Shown here: piece by piece, positions 36,101 through 45,384 of the stretch
Position numbering within the stretch: the first letter of the stretch is position 1
Layout of the letters: every line of letters starts with the position of its first letter
Assembly (NCBI RefSeq): GCF_027111295.1
Contig: NZ_CP114287.1
Coordinates: forward strand, 3,100,001 to 3,164,000
DNA from: Flavobacterium gelatinilyticum
GTDB taxonomy: Bacteria > Bacteroidota > Bacteroidia > Flavobacteriales > Flavobacteriaceae
Direction: 5' to 3'
Length of the DNA: 64,000 nt
Made by a program: the position numbers and the translations under genes
The notes under the pieces: model-generated
What the model was told of the DNA's origin: nothing
Database searches by the model: none
What the model saw: only the letters and a program-made list of their open reading frames with translations

Positions 36101-37714
36101 CAGATCCGCAAAAAGCTTTTTCATCTCGTCTTGCGACTTGAAATAATATTCCTGATTTGGAAGTCCGTAACGGTAACCACGACCACGACCAATTGGCGTT
36201 GCTTGTTTTTCACCGTCTTTTACGCACAATAAAATGTCGTGTGCATTGGCATCTTCTTTATTTAAATAATAGGTATTGTTTGTCGCAATTAATTTGACAT
36301 TGTGCTTTTGAGAAAACTCAATCAGGGTTTTGTTTACACGATTTTCATCTTCCTGATTATGGCGCATTACTTCCAAATAGAAATCCTCGCCAAATTGTTC
36401 CTTCCACCAAATCAAAGCTTCTTCGGCTTGGTTTTCACCAATATTCAGGATTTTACTCGGAATTTCTCCGTATAAATTCCCGGATAAAACCATAATATCT
36501 CCTTTGTATTGCTCAACAATTTTTCTGTCAATTCTCGGAACGTAATAAAATCCTTCTGTATAAGCAATCGAAGCCATTTTAGCCAGGTTGTGATAACCGG
36601 CTTTATTTTTAGCCATTAAAACAACCTGATAACCGTTGTCTTTTTTGCTTTTATCTAAATGATTGTCGCAGATATTAAATTCGCAGCCCACAATAGGTTT
36701 AACCTCTGTTTCTGTTGGTTCTTCGCCTGCTTCAACTAGGGCTTTGTTTTTTCCAGAAGCTGCTTTATTGTGATTCATAACAGCACTCACAAAATGGAAA
36801 GCTCCCATCATGTTTCCAGTATCGGTCATGGCCACGGCCGGCATTCCGTTTTTAGCGGCAGCAGCCACAATATTTCCGACTCCAATAGTCGACTGTAGAA
36901 CCGAAAACTGTGTATGATTGTGCAAATGAGCAAATTTTGCTGCTTTAAAATCAGCTTTATCTTCTTCTGAAACAACAGTCTCTTTGCCTTCTCCGGCTAA
37001 AGCTTTAAGCTGTTCTCTAATTTTATCAGAAGCCGCTTTTAAGTTGATGTGTTTTAAACCAATTAACTTAAATGGCTCCGCATTTCTTTCCTGAAATTCT
37101 TTGAAATACTCTTTTGGAACATCCAGTTCTTCTTTGGTAAAAACTTCTCTTCTAACCAATTCCAAGAAACAACGCGTAGTTGCCTCAACGTCGGCAGTTG
37201 CGTTGTGCGCTTCAGCAAAAGGCTGGTCGAAAAGATAGCTGTGTAGTTCAGTCAAAGTTGGAAGCTTGAATTTTCCTCCACGACCTCCGGGAAGCTGCAA
37301 TAACGAAGCCGTAACTTCGGTACAAGTATCCAGAACCGGGATTGAAGCCATAGTAGACTCTACGCCCATTCTATGGAATTCGGCTCCCATAATGTTAACG
37401 TCGAATCCTAAATTCTGACCTACAATAAACTTGGTTTTTCCTAATGCAATATTGAATTTCTCTAAAACTTCGGCCAGAGTGATTCCATCGGCTTCTGCCA
37501 ATTCAGTCGAAATTCCGTGAATACGTTCAGCATCGTACGGAATATTAAATCCTTCCGGTTTTACCAAATAATCCTGATGTTCGACAAGCTGTCCCATTTC
37601 GTCATGAAGCTGCCACGCGATTTGTATACAGCGCGGCCAGTTATCAGAATCAGTTATCGGGGCGTCCCATCGTTTTGGTAATCCGGTGGTTTCGGTATCG
37701 AATATTAAATACAT
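33179..37714 (-). CDS. dnaE: DNA polymerase III alpha subunit with N-terminal exonuclease
   Basis: 1511 residues. An N-terminal DEDDh exonuclease domain (about 1-190) has motif I DTETT (6-10) and motif III HNATAD (170-175). A PHP domain starts at HLHNHTQFS (263-271), but the usual TDHGN reads TDTGN (297-301). The polymerase palm has GPGRGSAAGS (647 on) and the catalytic acid cluster PDIDIDFDDE (688-697). Fingers, an HhH region and an OB-fold region (NLTVAGIINNVQHR) follow. It replicates the chromosome. The fused proofreading domain may stand in for a separate epsilon subunit. Confidence 0.95.
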   Translation of the reverse strand: MYLIFDTETTGLPKRWDAPITDSDNWPRCIQIAWQLHDEMGQLVEHQDYLVKPEGFNIPYDAERIHGISTELAEADGITLAEVLEKFNIALGKTKFIVGQNLGFDVNIMGAEFHRMGVESTMASIPVLDTCTEVTASLLQLPGGRGGKFKLPTLTELHSYLFDQPFAEAHNATADVEATTRCFLELVRREVFTKEELDVPKEYFKEFQERNAEPFKLIGLKHINLKAASDKIREQLKALAGEGKETVVSEEDKADFKAAKFAHLHNHTQFSVLQSTIGVGNIVAAAAKNGMPAVAMTDTGNMMGAFHFVSAVMNHNKAASGKNKALVEAGEEPTETEVKPIVGCEFNICDNHLDKSKKDNGYQVVLMAKNKAGYHNLAKMASIAYTEGFYYVPRIDRKIVEQYKGDIMVLSGNLYGEIPSKILNIGENQAEEALIWWKEQFGEDFYLEVMRHNQEDENRVNKTLIEFSQKHNVKLIATNNTYYLNKEDANAHDILLCVKDGEKQATPIGRGRGYRYGLPNQEYYFKSQDEMKKLFADLPEAIINIQEIIDKVEGYSLYRDVLLPKFEIPDEFMVPEDEEDGGVRGENKYLRHLTMEGAKRRYGEITESIQERLDFELMTISNSGYPGYFLIVQDFIAEARNMDVSVGPGRGSAAGSAVAYCLGITNIDPIKYDLLFERFLNPDRVSMPDIDIDFDDEGRGRVMEYVINKYGQKQVAQIITYGKMATKSAIRDTARVLDLPLFEADRIAKLIPGMMPSKWNLARFISESEDEVKKALRSDEFDNVKELIAIANEDDLAGETIQQAKILEGSMRNTGIHACGVIITPSDITNYVPVTTAKDSDLYVTQFDNSVAESAGLLKMDFLGLKTLTLIKDTVKLVKYRTGIELNPDTFPIDDEETYALFQRGETVGIFQYESPGMQKYMKDLKPTVFGDLIAMNALYRPGPLEYIPSFVRRKNGDEEIKYDLDACAEYLSETYGITVYQEQVMLLSQSLAGFTKGEADVLRKAMGKKQKDVLDKMKPKFVEQAAAKGHDAKILEKIWKDWEAFASYAFNKSHSTCYAWIAYQTAYLKAHYPAEYMAAVLSNNMNDIKQVSFFMEECKRMGLQVLGPDVNESYYKFTVNDDYAVRFGMGAIKGVGSGAVETIVENRKDGRYKSIFDLAKRIDLRAANKKAIENLALAGGFDSFEGTSRAQYFHDDGDGITFYEKAMRYGSKFQENENSSQVSLFGETSEVQIAEPIVPPCEDWSTMEKLAKEKEVVGIYISGHPLDDFRFEMKYFCNARLEALKNMNDYVGKNLTVAGIINNVQHRVAKNGKGWAAFNLEGYDESFEFKIFGEEYLKFRHFLIQNNFAFMKILIKDGWVNHDTGKKSDPRMQFVEVRQLQDILEAFAKKLILLLDIKDLQAEFIHRLSHLFNENKGENSVSFEIMEIENVKRLVEVETTSEFEESDAVFEDDNDEGEAVSGEAKMQEMKEVEEIKVVTKLAMPSRRLKVRISAELLAELEKMQINFKLN

Positions 37715-38003
37715 AGAATTATAAAAAAGTCAAATTTTAAAGTTCCAAATTTCAAAGCTTTCCTGTTGCAAAACATTGACAACATGAAACATAACAAAAT
37801 GCGATATGAAAAATGGAGGAAGTTCAAATTTACGCTTTTTTTGTAGAAATTAAAGTCTGAAATTGTTAAACAAAACAACTTCTTTTGATAAAATAATATT
37901 AGTTTTAAACATTTTAACAATCTAATTTAGACAACAATTTACAATCAGACCTGATACTGAGGATTTAATTACATTTAAATCATAAAACTTGAATCAAGAT
38001 TCT

Positions 38004-38459
38004 ATGAAAAAACACTTTTTCTTTTTTCTAATATTATTGTTGACCGGATGTTCCGGAAAGAATCCAATTGAAAAAACATTAATCTCAAATTCAGATGAAT
38101 ACTGGACATACTACAGTTCTACTTCCAATCTGGTTACCTATTTTAAATTTAAAGATGATCAATTAAGTTATCGCTGTTACAGAGACCCGGACAGCAGTAA
38201 ATTTTACGAATATTCAAAAAATACAGAACCACCACGAAAATGGTCTGTAACAAAAGACAGTGTATTGACCTGGAATGACTTTAATTATGATGTTGTAAGC
38301 TATAATGATAAAGCTGTTGTATTATTATACTTTACCAAAGAAGAACCGTATACATCTTATATTTTTTTAATTAAAGAAGATACAAAACCCAGAGAAACTG
38401 TTAGCGATTTTGACCAAAAAAGAATATTCAATCCCGAAAAATATCCTTTTTCAAAATAG
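38004..38459 (+). CDS. Putative lipoprotein, 151 residues
   Basis: Starts at the ATG at 38004 (the frame also opens at TTG 37989). A lipoprotein signal, FFLILLLTGC with C16, predicts membrane attachment. The mature part is polar and aromatic-rich (DEYWTYYSS, YRCYRDPDSSKFYEYS), resembling small beta-sheet lipoproteins. No family is recognised. It ends 11 bases before another lipoprotein gene, so the two form an operon. The region 37715-38003 before it contains a short TTCCAAATTTCAAAG repeat word and no gene. Confidence 0.65.
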   Translation: MKKHFFFFLILLLTGCSGKNPIEKTLISNSDEYWTYYSSTSNLVTYFKFKDDQLSYRCYRDPDSSKFYEYSKNTEPPRKWSVTKDSVLTWNDFNYDVVSYNDKAVVLLYFTKEEPYTSYIFLIKEDTKPRETVSDFDQKRIFNPEKYPFSK

Positions 38460-38470
38460 TTAGAGTTAAG

Positions 38471-39229
38471 ATGAAAAATAGTATAGTTAAAATAACCGGC
38501 TTCTTTTTCCTTTTACTTTCTATAAATGGCTGTGAGAAAAATATTGAATCCAAAATAAATCATTCCATTAACGCTTTGAACGAAAAATTCCCTCAGTTAA
38601 AAACAGGAAAAAAAAGACCTCAAAGTCAGTTTACATTTGAAAAGAGTGTCCGAAACGGAAAATACAATTTTGAGATTCTGCTTTATTCTCAACCTGAAGG
38701 TTATCCGGAAAGGAATCAAATAATTGTAATCAAAAATGCTAAAAACGAAGTTTATTCTCTTCCTCTTTTTAATAATAAATACAAGAATTACTGGCAGTTT
38801 CCTTTTGACAAACCAATACCAGGAGTTTCTAAAATTACCGCAACATTTACAGAACAAATGAATACCGCAATTGATACTTTAGTCCCTAATAATGATCGAA
38901 AGAAACGAATGAAGCAATATCATATAATTAATGAATTATTGACGTCTGTCTTAAATTGTAAAAACATTCAAGAAAAAGATTCTACGTTATTTTTTAACAT
39001 CATAAGAGGAAACCCTGACCTGCCTGATGAAGACATTAAAACTGCTCTAATAAGAATTCGCAAAAATTACGAACTAATGAAAAAGCAGTGGAATCCTCAA
39101 AACCTTGGTTATTCTAATAGTTATTTTGACGAAAGAAACGCCCGGGTTTATCAGGTAAACTTCATTAAAAATAAAGTCAAAATCAGGACGTACAGAATAG
39201 ATTACGGAATGCATTATATCGATCTTTAA
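38471..39229 (+). CDS. Putative lipoprotein, 252 residues
   Basis: Signal FFFLLLSINGC with C21 marks a lipoprotein. The rest is Lys/Asn-rich with no motif known to me; a C-terminal stretch of alternating strands (ARVYQVNFIKNKVKIRTYRIDYG) suggests a beta domain. It directly follows the shorter lipoprotein gene and probably shares its function. No terminator is obvious after it. Confidence 0.62.
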   Translation: MKNSIVKITGFFFLLLSINGCEKNIESKINHSINALNEKFPQLKTGKKRPQSQFTFEKSVRNGKYNFEILLYSQPEGYPERNQIIVIKNAKNEVYSLPLFNNKYKNYWQFPFDKPIPGVSKITATFTEQMNTAIDTLVPNNDRKKRMKQYHIINELLTSVLNCKNIQEKDSTLFFNIIRGNPDLPDEDIKTALIRIRKNYELMKKQWNPQNLGYSNSYFDERNARVYQVNFIKNKVKIRTYRIDYGMHYIDL

Positions 39230-39734
39230 AACTCTTCCATCTATTATTTTAAACTTTTAAAATACTTGAGATTCATAAAATTTCACCTCTTGGATGTCGT
39301 AGTATTTTGCTGTTTTATTGATTCTAAATAACAAGTAAAAAACAATATTTTACACCCTTAAAAAGCAAAGAAGCATCCATTTGCAAACAAAATCAAAATT
39401 AACAATTATTACTATTTTTATCCGTTTTGTTACATTTTTTCAAACAAAAACCCGTATTTTATAGTAGTTTTGAGATAAATTTGCAAACTATTAAAACAAA
39501 AAACAATCAAGGAAAATTAAAGCCAAAAAAGAAAAGTAAAATCAGTTTCTAAATCATTTTTCTTCCAAATTTTAGGTTACAAAAGCCAATTTTTAATTTG
39601 TAAATCAGTTTGGGCATCGTATATAATGAAATATTGAAATTGACGCTTTTTTATCTTTTTTTACTTTTGTTTTGCTATTATAATGAACAGGAAATTGCTG
39701 TGGTTATAGAAATTACAATTAAAAAAAATAAAAA
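39230..39734. other. Long leader region upstream of leuC
   Basis: 505 bases without a recognisable gene. Several -7-like boxes occur: TAGTTTTG (39465-39472), TAAATTTG (39476-39483) and TACTTTTG (39662-39669). I see no T-box, riboswitch consensus or leader peptide with runs of branched-chain codons. Confidence 0.5.
39640..39669 (+). promoter_or_regulatory. Promoter TTG-N19-TACTTTTG of the leu operon
   Basis: TTG (39640-39642) and TACTTTTG (39662-39669) have 19 bases between them, the preferred spacing of the Bacteroidota -33/-7 promoter. Transcription would start near 39675, giving a 60-base leader. Confidence 0.65.
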
Positions 39735-41129
39735 ATGAGTAAGACATTATTTGACAAAGTATGGGATTCACATGTTGTGCGTAAAATTGAAGATGGGCCA
39801 GATGTGTTTTTTATTGACCGCCATTTCATTCATGAAGTTACGAGTCCTGTTGCTTTTTTAGGATTAAAATCAAGAGGCGTTAACGTGTTATACCCACAAC
39901 GTACTTTTGCAACTGCAGACCACAATACACCAACCATAAACCAACACTTACCAGTTCAGGATCCTCTTTCTGCAAATCAGTTAAAAGCTCTTGAAGACAA
40001 TGCAAACGAATACGGTATTTCGCACTGGGGATTAGGTCACCAAAAAAATGGAATTGTACACGTAGTTGGTCCTGAAAACGGAATTACTTTGCCAGGTGCT
40101 ACTATTGTATGCGGGGATTCACATACGTCTACTCACGGTGCTTTTGGAGCTATCGCTTTCGGTATCGGAACATCTGAGGTTGAAATGGTGCTTTCTACTC
40201 AATGTATTATGCAGCCTAAACCAAAGAAAATGCGTATTAACGTAAACGGACAACTAAGTAAAGGTGTTGGACCAAAAGACGTTGCGCTTTATATTATTGC
40301 TCAATTAACTACTTCTGGAGGAACGGGTTATTTTGTGGAATACGCTGGTAATGTTTTTGAAAACATGACTATGGAAGGTCGTATGACAGTTTGTAACTTA
40401 AGTATCGAAATGGGTGCTCGTGGAGGAATGATTGCTCCTGACCAAACTACTTTCGATTTCTTAGAAGGAAGATTATACGCTCCAAAAGGAGAAGCCTGGA
40501 CTAAAGCTGTTGAATATTGGAAAACACTTAAAACGGATGCTGATGCTGTTTTTGATGCTGAATTAAACATCAAAGCGGAAGATATCGAACCAATGATTAC
40601 GTATGGTACTAACCCTGGAATGGGAATTGGTATTACAAAACATATCCCAAATGCCAAAGAAGTTGAAGGCGGTGAGGAAACTTACAAAAAATCTTTAGCT
40701 TACATGGGCTTCAATGAAGATGATGTAATGATCGGAAAACAAATCGATTACGTTTTCTTAGGAAGCTGTACAAACGGACGTATTGAAGATTTTAGAGCTT
40801 TCGCTGAAATTGTAAAAGGAAGAAAAAAAGCGGATAATGTTACGGCTTGGTTAGTTCCTGGATCTCACGTTGTTGAAGCACAAATTAAAGAAGAAGGAAT
40901 TTTAGATATCCTGACAGAAGCCGGTTTCGTATTACGTCAGCCTGGATGTTCTGCTTGTTTAGCTATGAACGATGATAAAGTTCCTGCTGGTAAATATGCA
41001 GTAAGTACTTCAAACAGAAACTTTGAAGGTCGTCAAGGTCCTGGTTCTAGAACTTTATTAGCAAGTCCGATTATGGCTGCTGCTGCTGCTGTTACAGGAA
41101 AATTAACAGATCCAAGGGAATTATTTTAG
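39735..41129 (+). CDS. leuC: 3-isopropylmalate dehydratase large subunit
   Basis: 464 residues, aconitase superfamily. The 4Fe-4S ligands are the Cys of [12 protein letters not shown] and the two in [23 protein letters not shown] and [14 protein letters not shown] are the standard substrate-site segments. With LeuD it isomerises 2- to 3-isopropylmalate (and also citramalate to 3-methylmalate). First gene of the leuC-leuD-synthase-leuB cluster. Confidence 0.97.
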   Translation: MSKTLFDKVWDSHVVRKIEDGPDVFFIDRHFIHEVTSPVAFLGLKSRGVNVLYPQRTFATADHNTPTINQHLPVQDPLSANQLKALEDNANEYGISHWGLGHQKNGIVHVVGPENGITLPGATIVCGDSHTSTHGAFGAIAFGIGTSEVEMVLSTQCIMQPKPKKMRINVNGQLSKGVGPKDVALYIIAQLTTSGGTGYFVEYAGNVFENMTMEGRMTVCNLSIEMGARGGMIAPDQTTFDFLEGRLYAPKGEAWTKAVEYWKTLKTDADAVFDAELNIKAEDIEPMITYGTNPGMGIGITKHIPNAKEVEGGEETYKKSLAYMGFNEDDVMIGKQIDYVFLGSCTNGRIEDFRAFAEIVKGRKKADNVTAWLVPGSHVVEAQIKEEGILDILTEAGFVLRQPGCSACLAMNDDKVPAGKYAVSTSNRNFEGRQGPGSRTLLASPIMAAAAAVTGKLTDPRELF

Positions 41130-41286
41130 ATTGAAGATTTTAGATTTTAGATTTCTCACTTTGCGTAATCTTTTTCTAAACTTCTTCAAATAAAAATTCA
41201 TTTACATTATTTAATACAAAAATTTTAGCGTTTAGAATTCATCCCAGTGGTAAAATCTAAAATCTAAAATCCAAAATCTAAAATTA
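41130..41286. repeat. Palindrome built from the word GATTTTA
   Basis: The left arm 41127-41157 reads TAGATTGAAGATTTTAG and onward; the right arm 41251-41286 repeats TAAAATCTAAAATC. The arms are tandem copies of a seven-base word, separated by about 95 bases, between leuC and leuD. The leuC stop overlaps the left edge. Confidence 0.8.
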
Positions 41287-41288
41287 AA

Positions 41289-41885
41289 ATGGCATACGAT
41301 AAATTTAATATACTTACAAGCAGCGGAGTTCCGTTGCCAATTGAGAACGTAGATACAGATCAAATCATTCCAGCTCGTTTCTTAAAAGCTACAAAACGTG
41401 AAGGTTTTGGAGATAATCTTTTCAGAGACTGGAGATACAACGGAGATGACACTCCAAAAGCAGATTTCGTTTTAAACAACCCAACTTACAGCGGAAAAAT
41501 CCTTGTAGGAGGAAAAAACTTCGGTTCCGGATCTTCCAGAGAGCACGCTGCATGGGCAGTTTACGATTACGGATTCCGTGCTGTAGTTTCTAGTTTCTTT
41601 GCAGATATCTTCAAAGGAAACTGTTTGAATATTGGGGTTTTACCAGTACAAATCAGCCCTGAATTTTTAGCTAATATCTTTAAAGCTATCGAAGCTGATC
41701 CAAACACAGAATTAGAAATCAATCTTCCTAACCAAACGATTACTTTATTATCAACCGGAGAGCAAGAGTCTTTCGCAATTAATGGTTATAAAAAGAACAA
41801 CCTAATTAATGGTTTTGACGATATTGATTATTTACAAGACATGAAAGAAGATATTAAAGCTTTCGCTGATAAACTTCCTTACTAA
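41289..41885 (+). CDS. leuD: 3-isopropylmalate dehydratase small subunit
   Basis: 198 residues. [20 protein letters not shown] is the swivelling-domain start and [19 protein letters not shown] is the active-site serine loop. It joins LeuC as the heterodimeric isomerase. The ATG is three bases beyond the repeat at 41130-41286, which must lie in the 5' leader. A terminator-like hairpin follows at 41909. Confidence 0.97.
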   Translation: MAYDKFNILTSSGVPLPIENVDTDQIIPARFLKATKREGFGDNLFRDWRYNGDDTPKADFVLNNPTYSGKILVGGKNFGSGSSREHAAWAVYDYGFRAVVSSFFADIFKGNCLNIGVLPVQISPEFLANIFKAIEADPNTELEINLPNQTITLLSTGEQESFAINGYKKNNLINGFDDIDYLQDMKEDIKAFADKLPY

Positions 41886-41908
41886 TAGCAATATCATTCA
41901 GTCTATTA

Positions 41909-41939
41909 GACCCGAAAGGCTTTAAAACCTCTCGGGTCT
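41909..41939 (+). terminator. Terminator-like hairpin after leuD
   Basis: AGACCCGAAAGG (41909-41920) pairs with CCTCTCGGGTCT (41928-41939) with one mismatch and is followed by a short T-rich stretch. It may attenuate read-through into the synthase gene. Confidence 0.65.
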
Positions 41940-41953
41940 TTCTAGAATATAGA

Positions 41954-42073
41954 ACGCGGATAAAACAGATTTGCTTTCGCAAAGACGCTGAAAAAAACAG
42001 ATTCTTTTTTTAGCTAAAACAAAAATCCGCGTGAATCCGCGTCTTCGCGAAAGCGAATCCGTAAAATCCGCGT
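41954..42073. repeat. Long palindrome with 35-bp arms (ACGCGGAT family)
   Basis: Left arm 41954-41988 (ACGCGGATAAAAC...GCTTTCGCAAAGACGC) pairs with the right arm 42039-42073 with about six mismatches. The spacer holds GAATCCGCGT and AACAGATTC words, further partial copies. It separates leuD from the synthase gene. Confidence 0.82.
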
Positions 42074-42122
42074 CAAATTAAAAACTGTTTATCGAGCACA
42101 GTTAGAATTATAGAATATCAAT

Positions 42123-43643
42123 ATGGAAAAAAGAAAAATTGAAATAATGGATACGACGCTTCGTGATGGTGAACAAACATCAGGAGTTTCATTTTCTGCT
42201 GCAGAAAAACTGACCATTGCGCAATTGTTGCTGGAGGAACTACATATTGATAGAATTGAAATTGCTTCTGCACGTGTAAGCGAAGGAGAATTTAATGCTG
42301 TAAAAGGCATCACTTCGTGGGCTGCATTAAAAGGATATACAAACAGAATTGAAGTTCTGACGTTTGTCGACGGAGGAGTTTCAATTGAATGGATGAAAAA
42401 AGCGGGTGCCAAAGTGCAAAATTTATTGACCAAAGGCTCAATGAATCACTTGACGCATCAATTGAAAAAAACGCCTGAACAGCACTTTTCTGAAATTGCT
42501 CAAATTATCACTTTAGCAAAAGAAAACGACATTGAAACCAATGTATATTTAGAAGACTGGAGCAACGGAATGCGAAATTCTCCTGAATATGTTTTTCAAT
42601 TTTTAGAGTTTTTATCGACTCAGCCAATCAAAAGAGTTTTACTTCCTGATACTTTAGGAGTTTTAATTCCGTCTTTGACTTTTGAATTTATTTCGAAAAT
42701 TAAAGAAAAATATCCGCAGATTCATTTTGACTTTCACGCTCACAACGATTACGATTTAAGCGTTGCCAATGTTATGGAAGCAATAAAAGCTGGAATCAAC
42801 GGGCTTCATGTAACGGTAAACGGAATGGGAGAACGTGCCGGAAATGCACCTCTTGAAAGCACTGTGGCCGTTATCAACGATTATTTACCGCAAGTAAATA
42901 TCAACGTAAAAGAAACTTCATTGTATTCTGTAAGCAAGCTGGTTGAAACGTTTACAGGTTACAGAATTCCTGCAAATAAGCCAATTGTAGGCGATAACGT
43001 TTTTACGCAGACAGCTGGGATTCACGCTGACGGGGACAACAAAAACAATCTTTATTTTAATGATCTTCTTCCGGAGCGTTTTGGAAGAAAACGTAAATAT
43101 GCCCTTGGAAAAACTTCTGGAAAGGCCAATATCGAAAAAAATCTTCAGGAATTAGGTCTGCAATTAAATCAGGAAGATTTAAAACTGGTTACCCAAAGAA
43201 TTATCGAATTGGGCGACAAAAAAGAAACCGTAACAAAGGAAGACCTTCCGTACATTATTTCGGATGTTTTGGACAGCCATACTTACGAAGAAAAAATCAA
43301 AATCGAATCTTATATATTAGTCCACTCAAAAGGAATGCGTCCGTCGACAACTTTGTCATTAAATCTTAATGGCGAAATAATCGAGGAAAATGCACAAGGA
43401 GACGGTCAGTTTGATGCTTTTATGAATGCTTTATCTAAAATTTACAAAAGCAAAAAACTAACGCTTCCAAAATTGATTGACTATGCCGTGAGAATTCCGC
43501 CGGGAAGCAGCTCTGATGCGTTGTGTGAAACCATTATTACATGGGTCAACAACGGAAAAGAATTCAAAACCCGCGGATTAGATTCAGATCAAACCGTTGC
43601 AGCGATTATTGCGACACAAAAAATGCTTAATATAATTACTTAA
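42123..43643 (+). CDS. Citramalate synthase or 2-isopropylmalate synthase
   Basis: 506 residues. The DRE-TIM catalytic barrel (about 1-330) has [17 protein letters not shown], the metal-binding HAHND, and the [13 protein letters not shown] loop. A C-terminal LeuA-type allosteric domain (about 390-506) includes EGDGGYDAFMNAL-like residues ([13 protein letters not shown]) and [17 protein letters not shown]. By memory, the sequence is closer to Leptospira citramalate synthase ([29 protein letters not shown]) than to Escherichia coli LeuA. Either activity fits between leuD and leuB: citramalate leads to isoleucine through the same LeuCD and LeuB steps. The gene symbol is left open. Confidence 0.85.
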   Translation: MEKRKIEIMDTTLRDGEQTSGVSFSAAEKLTIAQLLLEELHIDRIEIASARVSEGEFNAVKGITSWAALKGYTNRIEVLTFVDGGVSIEWMKKAGAKVQNLLTKGSMNHLTHQLKKTPEQHFSEIAQIITLAKENDIETNVYLEDWSNGMRNSPEYVFQFLEFLSTQPIKRVLLPDTLGVLIPSLTFEFISKIKEKYPQIHFDFHAHNDYDLSVANVMEAIKAGINGLHVTVNGMGERAGNAPLESTVAVINDYLPQVNINVKETSLYSVSKLVETFTGYRIPANKPIVGDNVFTQTAGIHADGDNKNNLYFNDLLPERFGRKRKYALGKTSGKANIEKNLQELGLQLNQEDLKLVTQRIIELGDKKETVTKEDLPYIISDVLDSHTYEEKIKIESYILVHSKGMRPSTTLSLNLNGEIIEENAQGDGQFDAFMNALSKIYKSKKLTLPKLIDYAVRIPPGSSSDALCETIITWVNNGKEFKTRGLDSDQTVAAIIATQKMLNIIT

Positions 43644-43653
43644 TAATGTAGGG

Positions 43654-43746
43654 ACAAAGGTTCGGAGGAACAAAGTGACAAAGGCTAAAAATAGCGTTTT
43701 CATCCCAACACCTTTGAACCTTTGTTACTTTGTCACTTTGAACCTT
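43654..43746. repeat. Palindrome built from the words ACAAAGGTTC and CAAAGTGACAAAG
   Basis: Left arm 43654-43684 and right arm 43711-43746 share these words in complementary order (CCTTTGAACCTTTG, ACTTTGTCACTTTG). It lies in the leader of leuB, so the long open frame from 43675 is not coding. Confidence 0.8.
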
Positions 43747-43761
43747 AATAACACATATAGA

Positions 43762-44817
43762 ATGAAATTAAACATAGCTCTTTTAGCCGGAGACGGAATC
43801 GGACCAGAAGTAATTAATGAAGCTGTAAAAGTATCTGATGCTGTTGCACAAAAATTTGGACACGAAATCACCTGGAAACCAGCTTTAACAGGCGCTGCTG
43901 CAATTGATGCAGTGGGCGAACCTTATCCAGATTCAACACATGAAGTTTGTAAAAATGCTGATGCCGTTCTTTTCGGAGCAATTGGCCACCCTAAATACGA
44001 CAACGATCCTTCTGCACCTGTACGACCAGAGCAAGGCTTGTTAAAAATGCGTAAAGCATTAGGTTTGTTCGCAAACGTAAGACCAACTTTTACATTCCCA
44101 TCTTTATTAGACAAATCGCCGCTAAAAAGAGAAAGAATCGAAGGAACTGATTTAGTTTTCTTAAGAGAATTAACCGGCGGAATTTACTTTGGCGAAAAAG
44201 GAAGAAAAGACAACGGAGATACCGCTTACGACAATTGTGTTTACACAAGAGCAGAAGTACAGCGTCTGGCTAAAAAAGGTTTCGAACTGGCAATGACACG
44301 TTCTAAAAAATTATGCTGCGTTGATAAAGCAAACGTTTTGGAAACTTCTCGTTTATGGAGAGAAACAGTTCAGGCGATGGAAAAAGATTATCCGGAGGTT
44401 GAAGTGAGCTACGAATTTGTTGATGCTGTTGCCATGCGTTTGGTTCAATGGCCAAACTCTTATGATGTATTAATTACTGAAAACTTATTTGGAGATATCT
44501 TAACAGATGAGGCTTCTGTAATTTCAGGTTCAATGGGATTAATGCCTTCTGCATCTATGGGAGCTGAAGTGTCTTTATTTGAACCTATTCACGGTTCATA
44601 CCCTCAAGCTACAGGATTAAACATTGCAAACCCAATGGCTACTATTTTATCTGCTGCCATGATGTTCGAAAACTTCGGATTAATGGAAGAAGGAAAAGCA
44701 ATGAGAGCGGCTGTAAACAAGGCTTTAGAAGCTGGAGTAGTTACAGAGGATCTGGCAAATGGAGGCAAAGCATACGGCACTAAAGAAGTGGGCGACTGGT
44801 TAGCTGCAAACATATAA
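43762..44817 (+). CDS. leuB: 3-isopropylmalate dehydrogenase
   Basis: 351 residues from the ATG at 43762 ([17 protein letters not shown]); a longer frame starts at 43675 but runs through a palindrome. The beta-decarboxylating dehydrogenase motifs are present: the [21 protein letters not shown] substrate loop, the NAD-binding PIHGSYP, and [12 protein letters not shown] with its metal-binding Asp. It oxidises 3-isopropylmalate (or 3-methylmalate) with NAD. Last gene of the leucine cluster. Confidence 0.96.
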   Translation: MKLNIALLAGDGIGPEVINEAVKVSDAVAQKFGHEITWKPALTGAAAIDAVGEPYPDSTHEVCKNADAVLFGAIGHPKYDNDPSAPVRPEQGLLKMRKALGLFANVRPTFTFPSLLDKSPLKRERIEGTDLVFLRELTGGIYFGEKGRKDNGDTAYDNCVYTRAEVQRLAKKGFELAMTRSKKLCCVDKANVLETSRLWRETVQAMEKDYPEVEVSYEFVDAVAMRLVQWPNSYDVLITENLFGDILTDEASVISGSMGLMPSASMGAEVSLFEPIHGSYPQATGLNIANPMATILSAAMMFENFGLMEEGKAMRAAVNKALEAGVVTEDLANGGKAYGTKEVGDWLAANI

Positions 44818-44867
44818 TTTTTGTTTCAAGTTTTATTTGTTTCAGGTTGGCAAAACCTGAAAACAAA

Positions 44868-44897
44868 AAAAGGGATCAACTTTCGTTGATCCCTTTT
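44868..44897. terminator. Bidirectional terminator between leuB and the RRM gene
   Basis: AAAAGGGATCAAC (44868-44880) and GTTGATCCCTTTT (44885-44897) pair perfectly around TTTC. T-runs occur on both strands. Before it, TTTCAGGTT-ggca-AACCTGAAA forms another small hairpin that reuses the word at 8814-8870. Confidence 0.92.
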
Positions 44898-44916
44898 ATA
44901 TTTTAGAAAAAAAACA

Positions 44917-45267
44917 TTAATATTCTCTTCTGTTTCCGCGATCTCCTCCGCCGCGGTTGTTTCCATAACCGCCGCGATTGTTGTTTCCACCGCGATTGTT
45001 ATTAAAACTTCTTCTTTCGCCTTCTGGTTTTGGCTCAGACTTGTTTACCACGATTGTACGTCCAGACACTACTGCCCCGTTCAATTCGTCGATTGCTTTC
45101 TGAGCTTCGTCATCATTTGGCATTTCAACAAAACCAAAGCCTTTACTTCTTCCAGTAAATTTATCAGTAATAATTTTAACAGAGTCAACTGTTCCATAAG
45201 CCTCAAAAGACTCTCTTAAATCTGCTTCCTCAATACTGAATGGAAGGCTTCCAACGAAAATATTCAT
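44917..45267 (-). CDS. RRM RNA-binding protein with glycine-rich tail
   Basis: 116 residues. One RRM (about 1-80) has RNP2 IFVGSLPF (3-10) and RNP1 KGFGFVEM (42-49). The tail (about 88-116) is Arg/Gly/Asn repeats (GGNNRGGYGNNRGG). Such small cyanobacterial- and Bacteroidota-type proteins bind RNA and are often linked to cold adaptation or post-transcriptional control. A -7 box lies 23 bases upstream of the start. Confidence 0.93.
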   Translation of the reverse strand: MNIFVGSLPFSIEEADLRESFEAYGTVDSVKIITDKFTGRSKGFGFVEMPNDDEAQKAIDELNGAVVSGRTIVVNKSEPKPEGERRSFNNNRGGNNNRGGYGNNRGGGDRGNRREY

Positions 45268-45289
45268 AGATACTTTTTTATAATAATAA

Positions 45290-45297
45290 CAAATGTA
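45290..45297 (-). promoter_or_regulatory. Putative -7 box (TACATTTG) of the RRM gene
   Basis: Read on the minus strand, TACATTTG fits TAnnTTTG and lies 23 bases upstream of the ATG. Confidence 0.55.
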
Positions 45298-45384
45298 GTC
45301 TTAATTTTCTGTAATTTACTACAAAAGAGTTTATTTATGTTTTTATTTTGATTTCAAAAAAGTATACCTGAAATTTACGTTAAA

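Noticed and set aside
39230..39734. A T-box or leucine leader upstream of leuC
   Set aside because: No conserved T-box sequence, specifier hairpin, leader peptide or terminator/antiterminator pair is visible.
43675..43761. An N-terminal extension of LeuB
   Set aside because: The extra codons lie inside a word palindrome; the ATG at 43762 begins the conserved start of LeuB.
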